Shown here in pieces: positions 1 to 12,479 of a stretch of DNA of 64,000 nucleotides. Every line of letters starts with the position of its first letter. Positions within the stretch are counted from its first letter, which is position 1. Source of the DNA: Allolobophora icterica (lineage: Eukaryota; Annelida; Clitellata; Crassiclitellata; Lumbricidae); NCBI GenBank assembly GCA_963556255.1, contig OY744615.1, positions 14,852,112-14,916,111 on the forward strand, given 5' to 3'. The translations under genes and the position numbers were made by a program. The notes under the pieces were generated by a model, which worked only from the letters and a program-made list of their open reading frames with translations, ran no database searches and was not told the origin of the DNA.

Positions 1-284
1 CTATCATCAATCCATCATAGCAATTTCTCAAGGAAAATGCATCAAGGGGGAAATGTGGCTGTTAAGGGCACGTCCTATTTTGATATAATCGAGATCTATT
101 TCTGTCACTTCAAGACAGGAGCATCCGTTGACTTGGTCAACGGTCAATGCCAGTGCACTAAGACGGAACAGTTTGTGTTCTGCTGAAAAGAGAACATTCT
201 TGGTGCTTTGTGAATAGCTTGTATGTAACGTAATTAGTCTTAGTTTTTGTATCATATTCGTATTTATTGACAAGCTCACTGACA

Positions 285-365
285 TACCGCAGTAAGTTAC
301 ATTGAAGCAATTGAAACATGACGGTACAATAATCAAGATCTTAATTAACACACTTCTTGGCAGTC
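285..365 (-). repeat. SINE tail fragment
   Basis: This segment matches, in the same orientation, the 3' part of the tRNA-type SINE seen at 48945-49115 (shared words around the ACATGACRGTACAAT and AAGATCTTAATTAA motifs). It is a short truncated copy. The flanking 1-284 holds no gene I can recognise. Confidence 0.5.
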
Positions 366-397
366 TGTGAAGCGCAAGCTCATTTTACTGCTACCTC

Positions 398-539
398 CAG
401 GGTGAGAATTGTCGGGGGTTGGGGGGTTCAACCCCCGTAGTCTTTCTTAGGACCCCATAGTAAAGTCTTCATTTCACACCCAAACTCCACATGAATCAAG
501 GTCCAACCCCCCAGTCTTTTTTCTACAATTCTCATACTG
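398..539. mobile_element. hAT-type MITE, 142 bp
   Basis: The element begins CAGGGTGAGAATTGT and ends with the inverted ACAATTCTCATACTG. It is flanked by a perfect 8-bp duplication GCTACCTC (390-397 and 540-547). CAG-type ends plus an 8-bp duplication are the hAT signature. It is non-coding. Relatives lie at 13604-13896 and 50236 onward, sharing the segment that reads GGGGGTTCAACCCCC and the TAGTCTTTCTTAGGACCC-like core. Confidence 0.8.
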
Positions 540-547
540 GCTACCTC

Positions 548-1628
548 TGGGGAGTGGAAGGCTGAGTCGACCTACAGGGGCTTGACATCACATTAAGTTA
601 AAACATATTAACCGACATCAGTCACTTCATAGTATATTGTAAATGTATTAGCGAATCGGTTCAACGATGCGACTCAGTAACCCTATTCCCTTGTATACGG
701 CACCAATTATACAATCAATAATTATTTGCTGACCTTGGTTGAGGAAGTCTTCTGTATACACCCAGTGTATACGTGAGAGGTTTTGACACCGGATAGTAAA
801 GGTTCCATTAGGTTGCTTCTTTGGTAGAGAGGACCTTTACACTTGGTAGCATATTAAGTCCTTTGCGAACCCGTTTCATTGATTCGACTTTTCTGACGGA
901 GTATTGTAATATCGAATTACAATATCCATGTACGTGAAGCCTTCAATGCATTTCGTGATAAAGGTTATCTGATAAATTCCCTGCCCTTAAGGACTGTCTG
1001 CTTACCTGTCTATGGTAATAAACATGAATTATAGTAGGCCTAAGAATTAGTCTTTTTTAATGCACTCGTTGCTTCACAGTAGGGCGCATTAAAGCTGAGC
1101 GTCTTATGTATGGCGATTAAAAACTAGCAAGAATCTTTTGACGAAGATTCTCTTCTTGAAACACAAGCAGCTCATAGTATTCCGCAGAATAATAATTATA
1201 TTCTCAAAGTCAATGGCTGAGTTAAATCCACGTAAGACTGTTCCTCGTCCTTTTTTCTCTAGACGCTGATTATCGTTTCTTCCAAGTACTTTAATCTTAT
1301 TTCTTATCCCGTCTTCGTTACTGTGGAAACCATCGTCATCAACGTCCATCAGTATTTTAATTAAAAGTCTGCTATTGTGTTACCCATGTAAAATATAACT
1401 TTTATCCCCATGGCGCCGTATTACCTTACTTAAATGTGCCGTTTAATCTACTAGCTTATTCAATTATTATAATAAATTAATATATTTTCATAAATAATAG
1501 TAATGACAGTTAAGATAATTGATTACAAATTGAACGTTACGATGGGATATATTCTGTCAGAGTCAGACTCCTTTTCGTTATTGCTTAATGTAATCGTCTT
1601 CCGTCACACGGCAGTTTTCCTTAATCTA
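548..1628. other. Unassigned AT-rich stretch
   Basis: No gene or repeat family is recognised here. An 81-codon open frame on the minus strand (1104-1349) has no recognisable domain and no splice context. It is not annotated as a gene. Confidence 0.4.
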
Positions 1629-1692
1629 CCAAATGCGCCTTGGTGAGGCGCATTTGGCAGATGCTAGTCCCTGCGTGACAGGGACTAGCATC
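1629..1692. other. Two adjacent perfect hairpins
   Basis: The first hairpin has a perfect 12-bp stem (1629-1640 with 1646-1657) and a 5-nt loop TGGTG. The second has a perfect 14-bp stem (1660-1673 with 1679-1692) and a 5-nt loop CGTGA. They are two bases apart. No gene lies next to them, so a role is unknown; a DNA-level origin such as snap-back synthesis is possible. Confidence 0.85.
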
Positions 1693-2880
1693 AGAGGATG
1701 CAGAAACATCATCATCATTATCAGTAACTGTAGAGCCATTTGCCAGTCATCGCAGGGCGTAAGCAGAGACAGAGAAACTAGGTTAACGATTAAATAAGTC
1801 ATCTAGGATCGTCCCATCTCTAATAGCTAAACTGCAGCTATAATCCCTGTCTTCTCTTGCCGTATACCTTAATTTATTCTCCATGCTCTTGACGTTCTCT
1901 CCATTGTATTGTGTGCAGTTTATTTCATATACTGCCTTGCTCTCTTGCATGGGCGGCCGGATGGGGGCAAGGGGGCATTTGCCTTCCCCCTGGGTTTTGA
2001 AAGTTGTCACGTTTTCTGTGTTCGTGAATAGCTATGCAAAAACGTCATTTTACCCCCTGGAAAAATTTTGCCCACCTAGAAAATTTTTGCCCCCTAGAAA
2101 AATGTTGCCCCCTAGAAAGATTCCTGCGGACGCCCATGCTCGTTTGCATTCTTTGCTCTTGGCTTACTTGTATTCTTTACTCTTTGCTCTGCTGTATTCT
2201 TTGCTCTCTTATATTCTTTACTCTTTGCACTTTTATATTCTTTACTCTTTGCTCCCTTGATATGCTTTTGTCTTCCATTGCCCCTCCTTTCATTACCCTT
2301 TCCATGCCTCTACTTCACTTACCAACCCTTCTTTCATTCTTTGTCTTGTCAAGCGACGGTCTCTCGCTTTTTCTTGCCGTGCCTTCCCGTTCCTCGAGGA
2401 CAGTCGGCCGTCACGGTTGATCCTTTTCCCGTGAGACTCTCTTATATGGTTCAAGGTACACCGCTTCCCATCGTTCTGCCTCTCCTCTTTGACTCCTCCG
2501 TCTGTCGCGTCGATCAATCTATCGACGCTACCCCCAGAGTCCAACAACCCTTCCCCTCACTTCACAATACATCCACAAGCCATCTCCCTCGCTGCTGCTG
2601 CTGCCACTAAAAGAACGCTACCAAAGACGAATGTAGCATCCGCATAAAATCCACTGGCGTTCCCACGAGAAACATACATCCATACGCAACTGTATATCTA
2701 TACATATAAAAATCTACTTTCGTATACGCATAAAATCTACTTTCAGGCACGCGTGCATATGCATTATGTAATCTTATGTGTATATGTGGTCATATATGCA
2801 GTATTTATGTTTGTATGCACTATGCATGTATAATGCATGTATGCATATATGTATATGCACAGTGCTTTTTTCTAGATAAA
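1693..2880. other. Unassigned, pyrimidine-rich in part
   Basis: At 2130-2400 the stretch is rich in CTTTGCTCT/TATTCTTTAC-type repeats, which generate overlapping open frames in several phases without a protein signature. No gene is recognised. Confidence 0.4.
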
Positions 2881-2960
2881 AGGTTCCGGAACTGAACAAT
2901 AGGTTCCGGAACTGAACAATAGGTTCCGGAACTGAACAATAGGTTCCGGAACTGACCAAT
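2881..2960. repeat. Four 20-bp tandem repeats
   Basis: Four consecutive copies of AGGTTCCGGAACTGAACAAT, the last with one change, run head to tail with no spacers. This is a small minisatellite. Each unit contains the palindrome TTCCGGAA. Confidence 0.95.
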
Positions 2961-4805
2961 TATGGAAGGGCTAAATCGATGGCAAAGGCCGATGAAAAAA
3001 CGGGATTAGGAGGGGTCTCAATAAACACTGAAAACAGTTCCCAACACTGAAATTAAATTAAAATTACTAAAAACATTTATTATTAAAATAAATAAATTAT
3101 TTTTTAGTAGCTGAAAAAGGTGATGGCGTTCCGGCTGAAAAAAGCACTGTGTATACATACATGTGTGTAGGAAGTATGTGTGTATGTCTGAAGTATGTAT
3201 ATATGCACCTTGCATGCATTTATGCATACATGTTTCTGTATACATGTAAGCTTGATTGATAGGTGGTGGGTCGAAAGTTTGGTAAGTTTAAACTGGACGT
3301 AAACATTGTTATTTAACGGCGTTGAAAATCTTTTTGGACTTTGGTAACTTTACGTTTTCTGGAGAACGTCAGTGACTTTTCTCAGTTTTTGACGGATGTT
3401 CAATTGTTCATACATCTACCATCGTCAACATTGCCGACCATTAACACCAGATGGACGGTGCTATACCAAATGCAGAAATTCATGCATATTGGGCTATGAT
3501 TCAGATCCCTGAACAGTTGTCGCTATTTCAGCCAGGCTGAAGGCAATCACTACACATATACAAAGGCTCCCATGAGACATAATATCGAGCTTCTACAGGA
3601 TTCATTTGTCAGGAGGACGTTCCATACAGCCCTAAAGATCGTTCTAATGAGGAAAAGATGGGAAAATTGCCATAACTCGAATGTCATCAGTGAAACCATA
3701 CAGAGGCAGCTGATGCGATCCTGGTGTCACGAAGCCTGTCAAGAAAAGAGGAGCGCATCATTTAAAGAATACGGAATCTGGTATCTATATATAGGTATCG
3801 AATCTAACTTTCTCTAATGACTTCTACAGCGCCGTCATCATAATGTCCAAGATATCAATCAATTATAGTCACTTCGAATGAAACAGCAATCGAAAATCAA
3901 ACGTCACTGTGGTCTATAAACGATTGCAAAGACGAGAAGCACAGTAGCTGACAGCACGCCATCCTACAGTTGTCGTGAACCTAATTCTAGCAACAATCCA
4001 GTATAAAAAAAATACAACGGTCTAGGAGGGCGATATGTAGTTTAAATGTGTTACGATGTTATGGGAAGCTGGTATTCTGGGCCATAAAAGTAAAGCATGC
4101 AATCTAAAACTCAATATGCCATTCAACTGGAAGTAAGCAACGTTCACAAAAGTGAGCTAATGCATTTGATGAAAGAGAAAATGTAGCAGGTCTGTATAAA
4201 GAGAGTTAGACTATACTTTTAATTTAAATAATAATTTCTGGCATCTTGTTAAAATTGGCTGGTTCCTCTGCATCAGATAAATTTATATACCAACTCCATA
4301 CCTATCTCTGGGATTTCAGCCAAAATTCCAAAAACCTATTAGGGCCTACTTCAATTATTAACTTCTCGTTGGCTAATGGACCATTTCCGTGTGCCCCTGC
4401 TTATGCAGTAGTACATCCCCTACTAAAGAAATCTCTCAATCTTGACAACCTCTCTACTCGCAGGCCCATCTTGAATTATCAATTTCTTAACGAAAATTCT
4501 TATCGAAAATTCTTGATTCGTACGCAGTCTCACTACACCTACTTTCCAAATCGATAATGTTCCTCTTTCACTCTGCGTGCTTTTAAAACGAACAGCGAGT
4601 CCATTTGACACAAATCACTGTGTAAATTGAACCATAAATTATAAGCGATAAGTCACACGGATGTGATTATTTCTCACATATTGTTCTTGTTATGAAATCA
4701 TGTTCATAAATCTCCATACTATAAAATAGTTGGTTTGCTTCGTATGCAGACAGACAGGTTTCCAGACAAAATTCCAAAGAGGTTAGATCGATTAGTCAAA
4801 GGAAA
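2961..4805. other. Unassigned stretch
   Basis: There is ATGTATGC-type low-complexity sequence at about 3140-3250. The open frames of 75-103 codons here have no recognisable domain. No RNA gene or clear terminal repeat was seen. Confidence 0.35.
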
Positions 4806-4809
4806 ATAT

Positions 4810-5540
4810 TGAAAGTGGACGGAAAGTTCTATAGCGACGGCCACTGAGAGATACAAAGAGAGAGAGATGCTGTGATATACAAAGCACATGGGTTGGATAA
4901 AGCTGCAAGAGAGTTTGGAGTTCCAAAAGATATAAAATAAGTTTGCAGGGATGTTGAAGAAGAACTTCAACAGCATATTCCTGCAATAGAAGAGCGATTT
5001 TACAGGCCGAAGTATGAAAGCTAACATTGGAAATTGCAGCAGTCAATAAGATTCCAGGTCGATTAAGGAATGGTTGATGGGCTTACTGAAGCGCCAACCA
5101 AGTCTAAGTTTGCGTTCTACAGGACCAACATCTGTTAGAAATGCTGTTGGGCTCAACAGAACAGGATGTATCGATGCTTTGAAATTGTTGAAACAATTTT
5201 AACTGAAAATTAAATCACAGCACACACGCTCGATAATATGGAATAAAGTGGTTTAACTACTGTTCATAGACCTCGGAAAATCCTAGTAAAAGGAGGAAGC
5301 CATCAGGTAGATTCCATAATGGCATATGAAATAGCGAAGAATGTTACACCTGTGCCAGTGCTGTAGGGCGAAATATTCAACCACTGTCAAATTCCTAGAA
5401 TGCGAATGAAAGGCTAACCAGGGTCTATATTTTCGATTCAAGAATATCGATGGATCACAACAGATTTGTTTGCATCATGCTTGGACCATTTTATTTCTGA
5501 ATGGAAGCCAACTGTTGAGAATAAGAACTACATTGAGAAT
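4810..5540 (+). pseudogene. Pogo/CENP-B-type transposase, degenerate
   Basis: Pieces of all three forward frames read like a pogo/Tigger transposase. There is an AAREFGVP helix-turn-helix segment near 4900-4930. An LKRQPSLSLRSTGPTSV-like stretch lies near 5090-5150, and a SGLTTVHRPRKILVKGG-like segment, typical of the start of the DDE core, near 5240-5300. Several stops and frame changes separate them, so this is a dead copy. Its terminal repeats were not located. The assignment rests on motif recognition only. Confidence 0.6.
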
Positions 5541-5914
5541 TAATGGCCCTGCCCGATAACATGTTACGTTTTCAGCTTAAATTTGATAAACATTTAAAAT
5601 GAACCCTTTTACGCGACACTCGTGTGTATTAAACGAGTGATAAACAAATTTGTTTTTCACATTTTTGCATTTTCTTTAATGCGTACACCTATTGCTTCTT
5701 TATCTGTTATACTCCATGGGTCTGCAGATATGTTTTTCTTGACCTTCCACAAATTATTTACACCTTTAAAAAATAAAAATCTGTTAAGGGTATGAATCAC
5801 ACGTATATATATAATTTATATATATACACCCATGCTGAGTGTATATATAAATACATATACATACGTATGCATGCTGAGCACAGGTTGAGAGGCGCCATAG
5901 CAAGTTAGTAGTGT
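5541..5914. other. Unassigned spacer before GAT array
   Basis: AT-rich sequence with TATATA runs near 5800-5860. No gene is recognised. Confidence 0.4.
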
Positions 5915-6502
<588 letters not shown>

Positions 6503-6883
6503 TATATATGAACGTGATTGGGTCTGTGTATAATATAGATGGTCTGGTTCTGTTTCAGTCTGTTTATCTCCTATAGCTATTCCTGGTTCTGTTTTCGTGC
6601 TACTATGTCGTACCTGTCTGCAAATGTAGGGCTACGTGAAAAATTCGTTTGCTTTTCATGCCCACTGCATCTGGTGACGAGACGAATAAATTTCTGCGAT
6701 CCATAGCTTTTATTGTGCTTTTGCTCTTTTTTGGGACTCCCGTATCGAATTCCACACACGGAGCCTTTTTACGACGCAACGCTACATAAATATTGGACTG
6801 CACGCTTGAAAGTAGTGCGTCGAGTAACCGAGTCACTCGTTGTCTCCTTGAGCCATCGGACTATTTCGTCTGATCGTCTGTGG
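6503..6883. other. Unassigned spacer
   Basis: No gene or repeat family is recognised between the GAT array and the hAT element. Confidence 0.4.
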
Positions 6884-6891
6884 ATTTTTAC

Positions 6892-7799
6892 CAGTCTTGT
6901 TGTCAAGACCTTAAACCTCAAGACCAAGACCAAGACCAAGACATTGAACCTCAAGACCAAGACCAAGACCAAGACCTTGAACCTCGAGACCAAGACCAAG
7001 ACCAAGACTTTGAACCTCGAGGCCAAGACCAAGACCAAGACCTTGAACCTCAAGACCAAGTCCAAGACCAAGACCCAAAAAAATCGAAATCAGGTCAAGA
7101 CTTCTAAAAATTGTCAAGTCGGGATATTCGCTATTTTAATGAAAACATGAGTCTTTTATTTTATTCAAGCAAATTAACTTTAAATGAAAACTGCAGAGAA
7201 ATCCGAATTTGCATTCAAAAGTCCTTCATGCAACCTCTTATACCAAATGCCTTTTGTATTTTATAAAAACCAATTTGCTCAGAATTTTCTGACAAAGACG
7301 TGCCTGGTGGGCCTCATAAAAATTCCACCATGTGAAAAAATACGTTCTACAGGTGCTGAAGTCGCTGACACACACACAGTATACCTTTTCAAGCACTGGA
7401 TGTAAATGTACAGATAGTGAGTCCTTTTGAAATCTTCCCATGGTTTATCAAACCGTCTGATACAGAATAACTGTTGCTGCTGCCAATGGGTTTTCCTGAC
7501 CAACATGACTTGTATCCATCCATAGATATTGGTCGTATGATGCATGCAGGCTTGATACAGAATTCTTGAGTTCTGTTAAATGACTGTTCATATTAACAGC
7601 CGGTCTTGGTCTTGGTCTTGCGAGACCAAGACCAAGACCTTGAACCTCAAGACCAAGACCAAGACCAAGACCTTGAACCTCAAGACCAAGACCAAGACCA
7701 AGACCTTGAACCTCAAGACCAAGACCAAGACCAAGACTTTTAAAAACGAACTCGAGTGCACTCGAGACCAAGACCTTGGTCTCGAGGACAACAAGACTG
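6892..7799 (-). mobile_element. hAT-derived element, copy 1 (908 bp)
   Basis: Terminal inverted repeats CAGTCTTGTTGTC (left) and GACAACAAGACTG (right) are flanked by a perfect 8-bp duplication ATTTTTAC (6884-6891, 7800-7807). Both sides carry a minisatellite of AAGACC units punctuated by TTGAACCTC (about 6909-7080 and 7620-7740). The middle holds a hAT transposase C-terminal remnant on the minus strand. The element is an internally deleted, non-autonomous hAT. The copy at 19978-42890 is the same element with a Polinton inside it. Confidence 0.9.
7279..7545 (-). pseudogene. hAT transposase C-terminal remnant
   Basis: The minus-strand frame contains ATSAPVERIFSHGGIFMRP, which matches the conserved hAT dimerisation (C-terminal) motif, followed in another frame by LVFIKYK. 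About 88 codons remain. The BED zinc finger and the DDE catalytic core are absent, so it cannot encode an active transposase. A near-identical remnant is at 42247-42516 on the plus strand. Confidence 0.8.
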
Positions 7800-7951
7800 A
7801 TTTTTACCCTATGTAATCAGAAACCTCGAAACTGATTGACTTCAAATTAACCACAGCTGATCAAGGTTGGTAGATCTCCATCCAGAATAAGATGCTAAAA
7901 CAGCTAAAAGATTGGATCACTGGCGGAATACCTGCGACCCTCGAATTCAAT

Positions 7952-8187
7952 CACTGGCGGCGATCTTGTTTGACAGGTAGGGGGGCGACACTTTTGAACT
8001 GATCAGGTCAAAACAGAATTTTGAACTGATCTGCTCAAAAAGAGGTCAAACATTTTTCGCGCGTGATTTTTTGGTGACCTTTTTGGTGTTTCTTCAAAAT
8101 GAGGGGGACGGATGTATGGTGTGTCCCCCACCACTATTAAAGGTGGGATCTTGTCCCTCTCGACTCTCCCCGGGATCGCCGCCCATG
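7952..8187. mobile_element. hAT-type MITE, 236 bp
   Basis: Ends CACTGGCGGCGATC and GATCGCCGCCCATG are imperfect inverted repeats, flanked by a perfect 8-bp duplication AATTCAAT (7944-7951, 8188-8195). It is non-coding. A second copy, with its own duplication, is at 47249-47487. Both share a TTTTTTGGTGTTTCTTCAAAA core. Confidence 0.85.
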
Positions 8188-8335
8188 AATTCAATGAACT
8201 TGGAGCTGACAACATTTTCGAGGTAGGAAGTATACGAGCATGTAGCAGGACGGCTACCCTCGCAGGAATGCACGATCAGAGAGAGACAAGGAGAGTGATA
8301 GAGAGACTGTGAAATACAGAAAGAGGAAGAGAGAG

Positions 8336-8402
<67 letters not shown>

Positions 8403-8404
8403 CA
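8336..8404. repeat. (GA)n microsatellite
   Basis: About 30 GA units with minor interruptions toward the end. Confidence 0.95.
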
Positions 8405-9273
8405 GAGAGACAGCGATAAGGAAAGATAGATTTCTTTAAATCGCCAGGGTCGAGGCTATAAAGAAACGCGTAGAAAGCGTAGACATTAATAAACTATGTT
8501 ACAGTTGACTACGTTAGAGCGAAACGCAGGAACCATGCAGCGTGACCGAATGGAACCAGCGTGCGTTCCGGCTTCGATTCCTCGTCGGCCAAGTTGCAGT
8601 TGGCGCTTCACTTCTGCGCCGTCGTTTTTTGCTGAAACATTTATGGGCGCTACATCATCCGTCACAGCCCGCCAACCGCGTCTTCGCTACACCAACGAAC
8701 GGCCAATGAACCGATGTATACGCCTCGATGTCTCCCTTGAGGTTCGTCGGACGGTCTTACGTCTTTGCCAACTGCGCACCTGCTATCTAAAGGATTATCC
8801 TCAAAATGCCCTATATCGACCGAGTGATACCCAGCCAAGTGACCACGCTTGAGATTCACTCCTCGTTCTACTCCCTCTCCTCCTTTTCCATTTCCTCCTA
8901 TTACTAGTATTACTCCTCTTCTTCCGTGCTGTCACTTCATCGCATATAGATTCAAATCTGTTCATGTCTTAGGTCCCACTCTTCCAATCTGGAATTTCTT
9001 TATTTTATTCCATATTCTCTCTATCTCTCTCTGTCTCTGTCTCTCTCTCTGTCTCTTCTTTTTATTACTGCTTCCCCTTCCAACTCTTTCACTTCATATT
9101 TCTCTTTCCTAGATCCTTTTCATCTCTTTCGTTTCACTATTGTTTCTATCTGCTTCATTGTTTGTCTTCTTGGCATTCGTCTTCTCCTGTTGCAGGAAAT
9201 TGCAAACTGTACTACAGCGCAAAATAGGCAGCTACCATGGCAACAGGATGGACTAAATGTATAAAATGGTCTA
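8405..9273. other. Unassigned, CT-rich in part
   Basis: No gene is recognised. The stretch 8870-9120 is CT-rich. A 118-codon frame at 8496-8852 lacks any known motif. A TTAGGTCCYACTC word here recurs near 10030. Confidence 0.35.
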
Positions 9274-9281
9274 CTGACAGG

Positions 9282-9861
9282 CAGTGTTGGGTATGAGTTA
9301 ACTCATATGAGTTTAAACTCACGAGTTAACTCACTTGCTGTGATTTATGAGTTTGAGTTAACTCACCTTAAAGAGTGTGAGTTATGAGTTTGAGTTAACT
9401 CATATTTTCGGTGAGTTTGAGTTGTAACTGTCAATTATTTTAAACTCAACTCACTCTTTGGCACTCGGCACATACTATGTTGAAACAAGCCTTTTTATAT
9501 CGTCGGCTTTCCATACTGGTGAGTGGTGACGGCAGGGAGGGTCGTAAACACTGCTAGCGGACAGTATTTAAGCACTGCATATTTTGTATATTGTGAACAG
9601 TTAAGAACAACATGGCTGAAGTACCGTGTATTCTTGATGGAAAATATTTTTCTGTTACAAGTAGGCGTGATGGAAAAATTGTTGCTCGATTAGAACGTGC
9701 TAGCATGAAACGTGTGAGTTTATGAGTTAACTCATTTAACAAGTGAGTTTGAGTTAACTCATTTCACTTAGGATGAGCTGAGTTTGAGTTTAAACTCACT
9801 TTGAGGTGCGTGAGTAGAGTTTTGATTTAACTCATTTCTTGTGTGAGTTTACCCAACACTG
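9282..9861 (+). mobile_element. Non-autonomous hAT element, 580 bp
   Basis: Ends CAGTGTTGGGTA and TACCCAACACTG form terminal inverted repeats, flanked by a perfect 8-bp duplication CTGACAGG (9274-9281, 9862-9869). Both subterminal zones are packed with GAGTTTGAGTTAACTCA words that could bind a transposase. The middle (about 9530-9700) has a short ATG-led frame starting MAEVPCILDGKYFSV. It looks like the first part of a hAT transposase, and it ends after about 38 codons. This is an internal-deletion derivative. Confidence 0.85.
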
Positions 9862-9869
9862 CTGACAGG

Positions 9870-11004
9870 ATTAAACTCGCGATTATTAGCCAACAATTGC
9901 CAAATGACGGGATACAACTGGCAATTGAGAAATGGCAGGACGAACTTGGCAATAGTCAACTGATAGCTGTAAATGGCAATTATAAAATGTTAGGTTACAG
10001 TAGGCAATTGACAACTGACATTGTGAGTGTCTTAGGTCCTACTCCTTTTTCTTATTATTGGTCTCTGCCGTTGAGCTAAAATTACTGATTTCTTTTATAA
10101 AATCGACATACGAGGCATGCAGACCACAACTCGTTGCAGGAAGAATTAGTTGTTTCGAAATACACAGTGTGAAGTTTAAAATGAGCTATGCATTTGACCG
10201 TTAGGCCGACATTACAACGCACCAAATGATTTCATTTGTAGACCTGACTAAAGTTTATGTTCTTCAGATCATAACTACAGATACAGATAAAACTGTATCA
10301 GGCATTCTGAAAGCATTTAATATATTGCATCTGTCTTTTTGTTCTACTGATATTATACCATTGTGCTACTTTTCGTCACTGCGATGTTGATGTAAAGTAT
10401 GCGCGTTCGTCTCGTGCTAATAAAAAGATTATTTAAGTTGAAAATGGTCTTTGTCATATTTTAATGCATGTCTATAAAGCTATAAAGCCCGGCCTTGGAC
10501 CTTGACATAGCGCTCCACAGTAGCAGCAGTTTCCAGCCAGCAAAACTACGCAAATAGATGCTAACTAATTCTAATCCACGCGGCCGAATAACCAATTCAA
10601 AGCTCCGATCGAATCTGCGATATGAAGGAAATAGCCTCGCGGCGCACACAGCCCTGCGTTGTCACGCCAGCCGTTTACGAGGGTCATACAGTATTAACCA
10701 CTCGCATGGGGGTGTTCCGTCAATCGTCCCGTTGTCCCTTTGTGCCCTCCTGTCGTTTATCCACCGATGGTCCTTTCTTCTTTTGTTCTGCTCATCCGTC
10801 TGTTTTTCTGTTCGTTTACCGATCGTCTCCCATTCACCAAACCTCGAGCCTCCCTGGCAGCAGTTCGTTTCCCATGGTTTCCCCACTGACCTTCTGACCC
10901 TCGAACTTAGACACTACGAATATGACAGACGTTAAATGTACATAACTTGAACTACGCGCATGTCTGTCGCCATCTTGGTTACCGCTATAGTTGCTTTCAT
11001 CTAA
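9870..11004. other. Unassigned stretch
   Basis: No gene is recognised. Short frames of up to 125 codons overlap in several phases at 10558-10935 without a domain signature. A TTGCCAAATGACGG/CAATTG-rich segment follows the hAT element. Confidence 0.35.
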
Positions 11005-11170
<166 letters not shown>

Positions 11171-11186
11171 TATTCGTTTATTGTCT

Positions 11187-11955
11187 ACTAGCTGGATTAC
11201 CCGGCGTTGCCCGGGGTTATAAGTTTCAATCCCTGCACACCCACCACCACCACCCCCACCACCACCCCCCACCATCCACCCACCCCCCACCATCCACCCC
11301 CCCACCACCCCACCCACCACCACCACCCTCTCCCCCACCCACCACCCCCACCCCCTCCCCCACCCACCACCCCCACCCCCACCCCCTCCCCCACCCACCA
11401 CCCCCACCCCCTCCCACCACCCCCCACCCGTCTCCCCCACCCACGACCTCCCACCCCCACCATCTACCCCCCACCACCACTCCCCACCCCCACCCCCACC
11501 CCCTCCCCCCACCCCACCCCCTCCCCCACCCACCACCCCCCACCCGCCTCCCCACCCACGACCTCCCACCCCCACCCCCGACCACCACCCCCTACCCCCA
11601 CCCGCCTCCCCCACCCACGACCTCCCACCACCCCCACCACCACCGCCACCCACCACCACCACCCCCAAATTGACTTACCAACAATAAATTTCTCTTCGAT
11701 GTTTGTTACACGTGCATGCATCCAATGCAGTAATCCTAATGTCACTGCAGGGACTGCATCCAATGCAGTAAGCCTATTGTCACTGGAGGGACGGTAATTT
11801 TCCTATCGCTTGGGGCGATGTTTTGGCCGTTTTTCACCATGGTAGCGGTGAAAACGGGGGTCGCCAACCCCTCCACTGGGTGTCCGAAACCGAGGCCGAC
11901 GCAGCAGTGAAGGTTTGGAGTGAAAAGGTGCAAAATTGACGAAGTTAAGCCCGGT

Positions 11956-11993
<38 letters not shown>

Positions 11994-12021
11994 CACAGAA
12001 AGCTGGCTTTATTTATAGAGA
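11187..12021 (-). mobile_element. Non-autonomous Helitron, copy 1
   Basis: Read on the minus strand it starts TCTCTATAAATAAAGCC after an A. It runs through a (GTCT)n tract and GACCGGGCTTAACTTC, and ends with a GC-rich hairpin (CCCGG/CCGGG arms) followed by TAATCCAGCTAGT. A TC start, a 3' hairpin and a CTAGT end with no target duplication are Helitron features. No Rep/helicase is encoded. The element contains a roughly 430-bp CCA-rich array. A second copy is at 17892-18755. Confidence 0.75.
11239..11668. repeat. CCA/CCCA-rich low-complexity array
   Basis: The plus strand is almost pure C and A with scattered T (CCACCACCCC, CACCCCCTCCC words). It lies inside the Helitron and is absent from the other copy, so it is an expansion specific to this copy. 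Open frames on both strands across it are compositional artefacts. Confidence 0.9.
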
Positions 12022-12479
12022 TAATGCCGAATGCCGAAATTGTCTCATAATACCAGAATGTAAGGACTTCTCATGGGATTGCTTTGGCCTTCGGATTGAT
12101 TTGTAAGCCAGCCTGTCGTCGAAGTTGCGTTTTTAAGGAATTTCTTGCATGCGATGAAGTTCTCATCCCAGTCATTCTATCTCAGCTATGACCAAAAACT
12201 CCCCTTACCCAAAACTATGAAACTGTGTGTAGTCTACTGTTAACTCTGGATGTAACTCTGTCGATTCGGCTGAGCGGGTGTGTGGGAGCACATCGTCGGA
12301 ACTCTTCCAGTTATCTGAGCACTCTGCTTACTCGTGGACATTTATTTCTAAATTGACTGAAACACAATTTAGGCTAATATATACGCAGCGATCATGTGAG
12401 GTACTGAAAAAAATTATGTTTAGTGTCTAGATAACGAACAAAGTAGCTAATTAACTAAATAGCTAACTAATTAGATAAG
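12022..12479. other. Unassigned spacer
   Basis: AT-rich sequence with AACTAAATAGCTAACTAATTAG words near 12440-12475. No gene is recognised. Confidence 0.4.

Noticed and set aside
2881..2960. Direct repeats as a possible CRISPR array
   Set aside because: The 20-bp units abut each other without spacers, and the genome is eukaryotic.
11226..11797. Pro/His- and Gly-rich open frames of 120-220 codons on both strands
   Set aside because: They are compositional by-products of a CCA-rich array inside a Helitron.
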